DNA from: Sternotherus odoratus | Lineage: Eukaryota > Chordata > Testudines > Kinosternidae | Direction of reading: 5' to 3' | DNA: 64,000 nt | Assembly: GCA_032164245.1 (NCBI GenBank) | Contig: JAVMKO010000001.1 | Span: forward strand, 168,941,434 to 169,005,433 | In this document: positions 60,484 through 64,000 of the stretch, one piece after another | How the letters are laid out: each line of letters begins with the position of its first letter | Position numbering within the stretch: the stretch's first letter is position 1 | Translations under genes and position numbers: made by a program | The notes under the pieces: generated by a model | Seen by the model: the letters and a program-made list of their open reading frames with translations, nothing else | Database searches by the model: none | What the model was told of the DNA's origin: nothing

Positions 60484-61640
60484 ACTCTGCACTTCTATAA
60501 TGCTCTTAATGTATAGATCTCAGAGTACTTTACCAAGCATAAGGAGGGAAGTATTATTCCTTCCATTGTACAAGTGGGGAAATTTGGCCTGCTAAACCCA
60601 GGGTTTGAGTTCAATCCTTGAGGGGGCCATTTAGGGATATGGGGCAAAAATAGGGATTGGTCCTGCTTTGAGCAGGCAGTTGGACTCACTAGATCAGTGG
60701 TTCCCAACCTTTTTTTGGCCATGCCCCACCTAAGCATCTCTAAAATCCTGATGCCCTCCCCCCCCCCCCGTGACATTCTTATTATTCAAAAAGTGAACTC
60801 CTATTCACGTGGAGGAAGCCTAAAAGACCATTAACTTGGTCTAAACAAGCTTCCAAAGAACATGGCATCCATGAAAGAGAAAAATAAAAGAATGAAAGGA
60901 CAGTTGAAGTACTGAGGAAGAAATCACTAAGAAATTGTTAAAAAAAGAATAATAATATGAAGTGATATGAAAAAATAGCAAATAAAGATTCAAAACATAG
61001 AACAGAGAACTGAAATGCATAAATATAAAATAATTTTAATGGAAGCTTTTTCTGTAATACTTTGATCATTTTAAGGAGACCGTTCATCATGGATAGCGGG
61101 TATGAAACCAAATTTTAAATATTCCTCTGAATACTGACAAACTTTTTTCTTGCTTGCACTACTCATTTTATGCATAGGGTTTATGAAAGAAATAAATGTG
61201 AGAAAAACTTATGAAGTGAAATGCACTTTGATGGTTGTGATGATGGTGATACACCAGGCATGGGCAAAAGCGTGCACGCGGGCAGATTGCACTTAAGTGC
61301 GAACGGTTTGCAATCGGAGTGCAGAGCCCCTTCAAGCGGCCGCCAGGGGTGGGGGCATCGGCGGTATATGAGGCCCCTAGAACCATAAGAAATGCAAAAA
61401 ATTCGCTGCTAATAACTCATTCTCGAATTGCCCCCCTTAAAAATCAAATTGCCCCCCTGTGGGGCATGCGCCCCACGTTGGGAACCACCGCACTAGATGA
61501 TCTCCTGAGGTCCCTTCCAACCCTGAAATTATATGATTTCTATGAAACGGAGGCACAGAGGAGATTTAGTGACCCACCCAAGGTTACAGAGAGCAAGAAA
61601 TGGAATTCTGATCCCAATTCCTAGTTCCACCTGCAATTCA
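60484..61640 (+). mobile_element. MIR-like SINE split by a CR1 insertion
   Basis: The left part (to about 60,590, ending GTGGGGAAA) and the right part (from about 61,549, CGGAGGCACAGAGGAG) join into a MIR-like core. Between them lies a CR1 3' end (GGTCCCTTCCAACCCTGAAA, ATGATTTCTATGA), which in turn holds the hAT at 60695. Confidence 0.7.
60695..61490. mobile_element. hAT element, 796 bp, perfect 8-bp TSD
   Basis: CAGTGGTTCCCAAC at the left and GTTGGGAACCACCG at the right are inverted repeats. CACTAGAT flanks both ends (60687-60694 and 61491-61498). It interrupts the CR1 sequence ACTAGATGATCTCCTGAGG. The interior is AT-rich without a transposase frame. Confidence 0.92.
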
Positions 61641-63397
61641 CTAAATAGCTGCTGTTCTAAAGTCCTGTACTACATCTCTTACATGGGCAATATCTGTGAT
61701 GAATGCTGGTGAAAAGGGGCACCTGTCCCTACTGAACAGAAAAAGTTAGCAGTTCTGGATTACCTGCTTGTCAGAGAGACTAAAAGTAAGGTACTCTCAA
61801 ACCTAGCTTGCACACAAACTGAACTAATTGTAATTAAATCACACCTTTGGTTAAACTAGTAAAAACTCCTAGTTGGATATGCATAGCTGTTTATAATTGG
61901 TTCTTCAGGTTTGAAAAAGAAATTAAGAGTAGCCACAAAGTTGCATCAGTTTAACTAAATCAGTTTAAAAACAAACAAATAAATAAAACCACAACACCCA
62001 GAACAATCAGACCTTTAGGTAAACAAGTTTAAGTTTGCATAAAGACAAAGCCTTAGATACAATACGAGCTTGATGCAAATACAGAGAAATACATCATAAT
62101 ACTTCTCATGAAAACAGTTTAGATCACCAGTAATGAGTGGACTACCCAAAAAAATTAAACTAACTCAGCAGCACTCTTCTTTAAAAATGAAAGTGGACCA
62201 TTTCTAGAGGCTCTCCTTACAAGTCATGTGGTGTAGAGACATTTCTTGTAGTCTAACACCTCAAGAAATTAAAATGATCAGGAGCTACTAACACTGTGCA
62301 ACACCCTCAAGTGAGAATTTGAATGTACATTTCCTTAAAGTGCTAAGCAGAACAGAGATAATCACCTGTCTCCTTGGCAGACAACACTGAAGCAAACTTG
62401 CCAAAAAGCAGAGCTACATCATCACAAATCCACAGTAACAGCTTCAAGCCCATAACAAAACAAAAGCAGGATTTTGTCTCTTTATATTTAGAGCAATGCT
62501 GTTGCATCACCAAGGTGACTGAAACAGAAGCACGGAGTTACACGCCTTCTTTTCCAACCCCCCCGCCGCCAGCATGCGGTAAATTACAGATTTAAGAGTT
62601 GCTGAGTCACACTCAGTAAGGTAGAACTGTGGTAATTGAACCCAAGCATCTGGATTACAGCATTTAAAACATGTTCAAGCAACGCAATGATCTCATTAAA
62701 CTTCGTGCATGGCTGATTTCTTATTCCCAGAATTACTGGACTAAGCAACTGAGTTTTATAAAAAACACCTTCACCCAGCAGCAGTTGCTTGTTTCCCCAT
62801 TCCAATTTATCTCCCTCCATTTTGCCCCTCCCCCATTTTATTCTCATTATATAGGAGGTCTCCATGCAAGGCTGGACTTACCATGAGGTGAACTGAGACC
62901 GCCACCTCAGGTGCCAGTCTGTGGGCGGTTGGGGGGGGAAAGAGACACTAGGACCCAGAGTGTAGAAAATTGTGTCTGCTGTTGGTGCATATGTATTCCC
63001 TCTGCTCTGGATGCACAGAGATGGTAGAGTGTTGTTCCCTCCTCCCTCCAGCACAAGAGACCTTTCAAAGTTTTGGCCCAAGCAACGGGCATGGTGGTGT
63101 CATTTGAGCTCCCTGCCTCAGGTGCCAAAACGTTGTAGGCCGGCCCTGTCTCCAGGCCCTTGTTTCACCCCCTCACTACTCTGGAATTTCCTTCCCCTTA
63201 TTGAGGGCTCAGTCCTGCATGAGGCTGAGCACTCTGAGTCCAGCGTCCCATTAGCATAAATAAGACAATTACTTATTTAAAAGCAAACCACACGGTTAGT
63301 TACTTCACTGGATTACGGCCAGCATGCTCAGCACCTTGCAGGACCAAGCCCGTAGAAAGATACGGGATATACAGAGAAAATGAGGGACTATTTATTT

Positions 63398-63719
63398 CAT
63401 GGGTGTCCAATCTTTTGGCTTTCCTGGGCCACATTGGAAGACGACGAGAGGTCTTGGGCCACGCGTTATGCCTAGTACACACGAATTCTTTGCTACAATT
63501 CATTTTATGTGACATTAGAGTCCTCTCGCTCTTTATTAGTCAATTTCATCAGTTTTTCGGGTTTTTTGGTCGAACTGTTTGCAATTATAATGCGAATTAT
63601 GAATAATACTCAGTTATTTGTGGACGTAATCTCATAAATGTTGTAAGTTTACGATTTTGTGTTGGGCCGCATTCATAGCCGTCCTGGGCCGCATGCGGCC
63701 CGCGGGTTGGACAAGCCTG
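63398..63719. mobile_element. hAT-type element
   Basis: CATGGGTGTCCAATC and GGTTGGACAAGCCTG are imperfect inverted repeats. The flanking 8-bp sequences ATTTATTT and ATTTATGT agree at seven of eight positions. The GGGCCGCATGCGGCCCGCGG stretch is near the right end. Confidence 0.75.
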
Positions 63720-64000
63720 ATTTATGTAGAGACTAACAAATGTTAGTCTCTAAATAAAAGTGCCACAAGGACTCCTCATTGTATTTGCTGATACAGACGA
63801 ACACGGCTACTTCTATCGGATACCTGTATTTATTTTAAAAGGGCATCACAAACCTTGCATTAATATAGATTACTTGCAAATCATCCATTTCTAGAGAGTA
63901 TTTCTCACCACCTTTTGTTTTTCTGCTCACCCCATGAAACAAAATAACCTCCAAATACATTTAAAAAAAACACACACACACACAGAGGCCCATGGAAAGA

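Larger units (their letters stand above)
48822..64000. other. Upstream of CBS: intron/intergenic sequence with repeats only
   Basis: No coding exon of any recognised gene was found here. The CBS promoter and 5' non-coding exon should lie somewhere in or beyond this stretch, but no clear CpG-island promoter stands out. Contents include the listed transposons, GC-rich repeats at 59,119-59,560, and G or C runs near 53,115 and 53,835. Much of the rest is plain AT-rich sequence. Confidence 0.5.

Overview
The window is vertebrate nuclear DNA, most probably from a turtle and in any case from a sauropsid. Two things show this: the coding exons of one host gene, cystathionine beta-synthase (CBS), spread over about 27.5 kb on the minus strand, and the type of interspersed repeats (CR1 LINE ends, many short hAT and Tigger-like elements, solo LTRs, a tRNA-Ser-primed ERV, MIR-like and 5S-derived SINEs).

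Positions 1 to about 10,500 are not ordinary host sequence. They hold one end of an integrated Maverick/Polinton (adintovirus-like) element read on the minus strand. From right to left there is a repeated GC-rich promoter block (10,058-10,440); a two-exon gene, here called gene A (9,950-8,865); a gene of at least six exons, here called gene B (7,999-6,011); a protein-primed family B DNA polymerase broken by three frameshifts and one stop (5,943-1,927); a packaging-type ATPase (1,883-1,251); a small basic protein (1,203-880); and a frameshifted probable structural gene (873-155). A pair of opposed poly(A) signals at 65-110 suggests that genes of the other strand (integrase, protease and capsid proteins would be expected) lie to the left, outside the window. 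The left end of the element is not present. The right end lies somewhere near 10,500 and could not be fixed.

Positions 10,500-21,300 are intergenic: a hAT element, a complete but apparently non-autonomous LTR retrotransposon (13,647-16,644) and further short elements. Positions 21,322-48,795 are CBS. All 15 coding exons are present with consensus splice sites; their lengths add up to 1,656 nt, giving a 551-residue enzyme. The order is heme-binding N-terminus, PLP-dependent catalytic core, then the C-terminal regulatory CBS-domain region. The introns carry many transposon insertions. Positions 48,822-64,000 are upstream of CBS and show only repeats, among them a three-layer nested insertion (MIR-like SINE, CR1, hAT).

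The most interesting material is the pair of spliced genes in the viral-like element. Neither belongs to a family I can name. Both keep open reading frames across all proposed exons while the polymerase beside them is broken, and each has its own promoter-like sequence. Gene B's coding repeats contain several splice acceptors that are all in phase.
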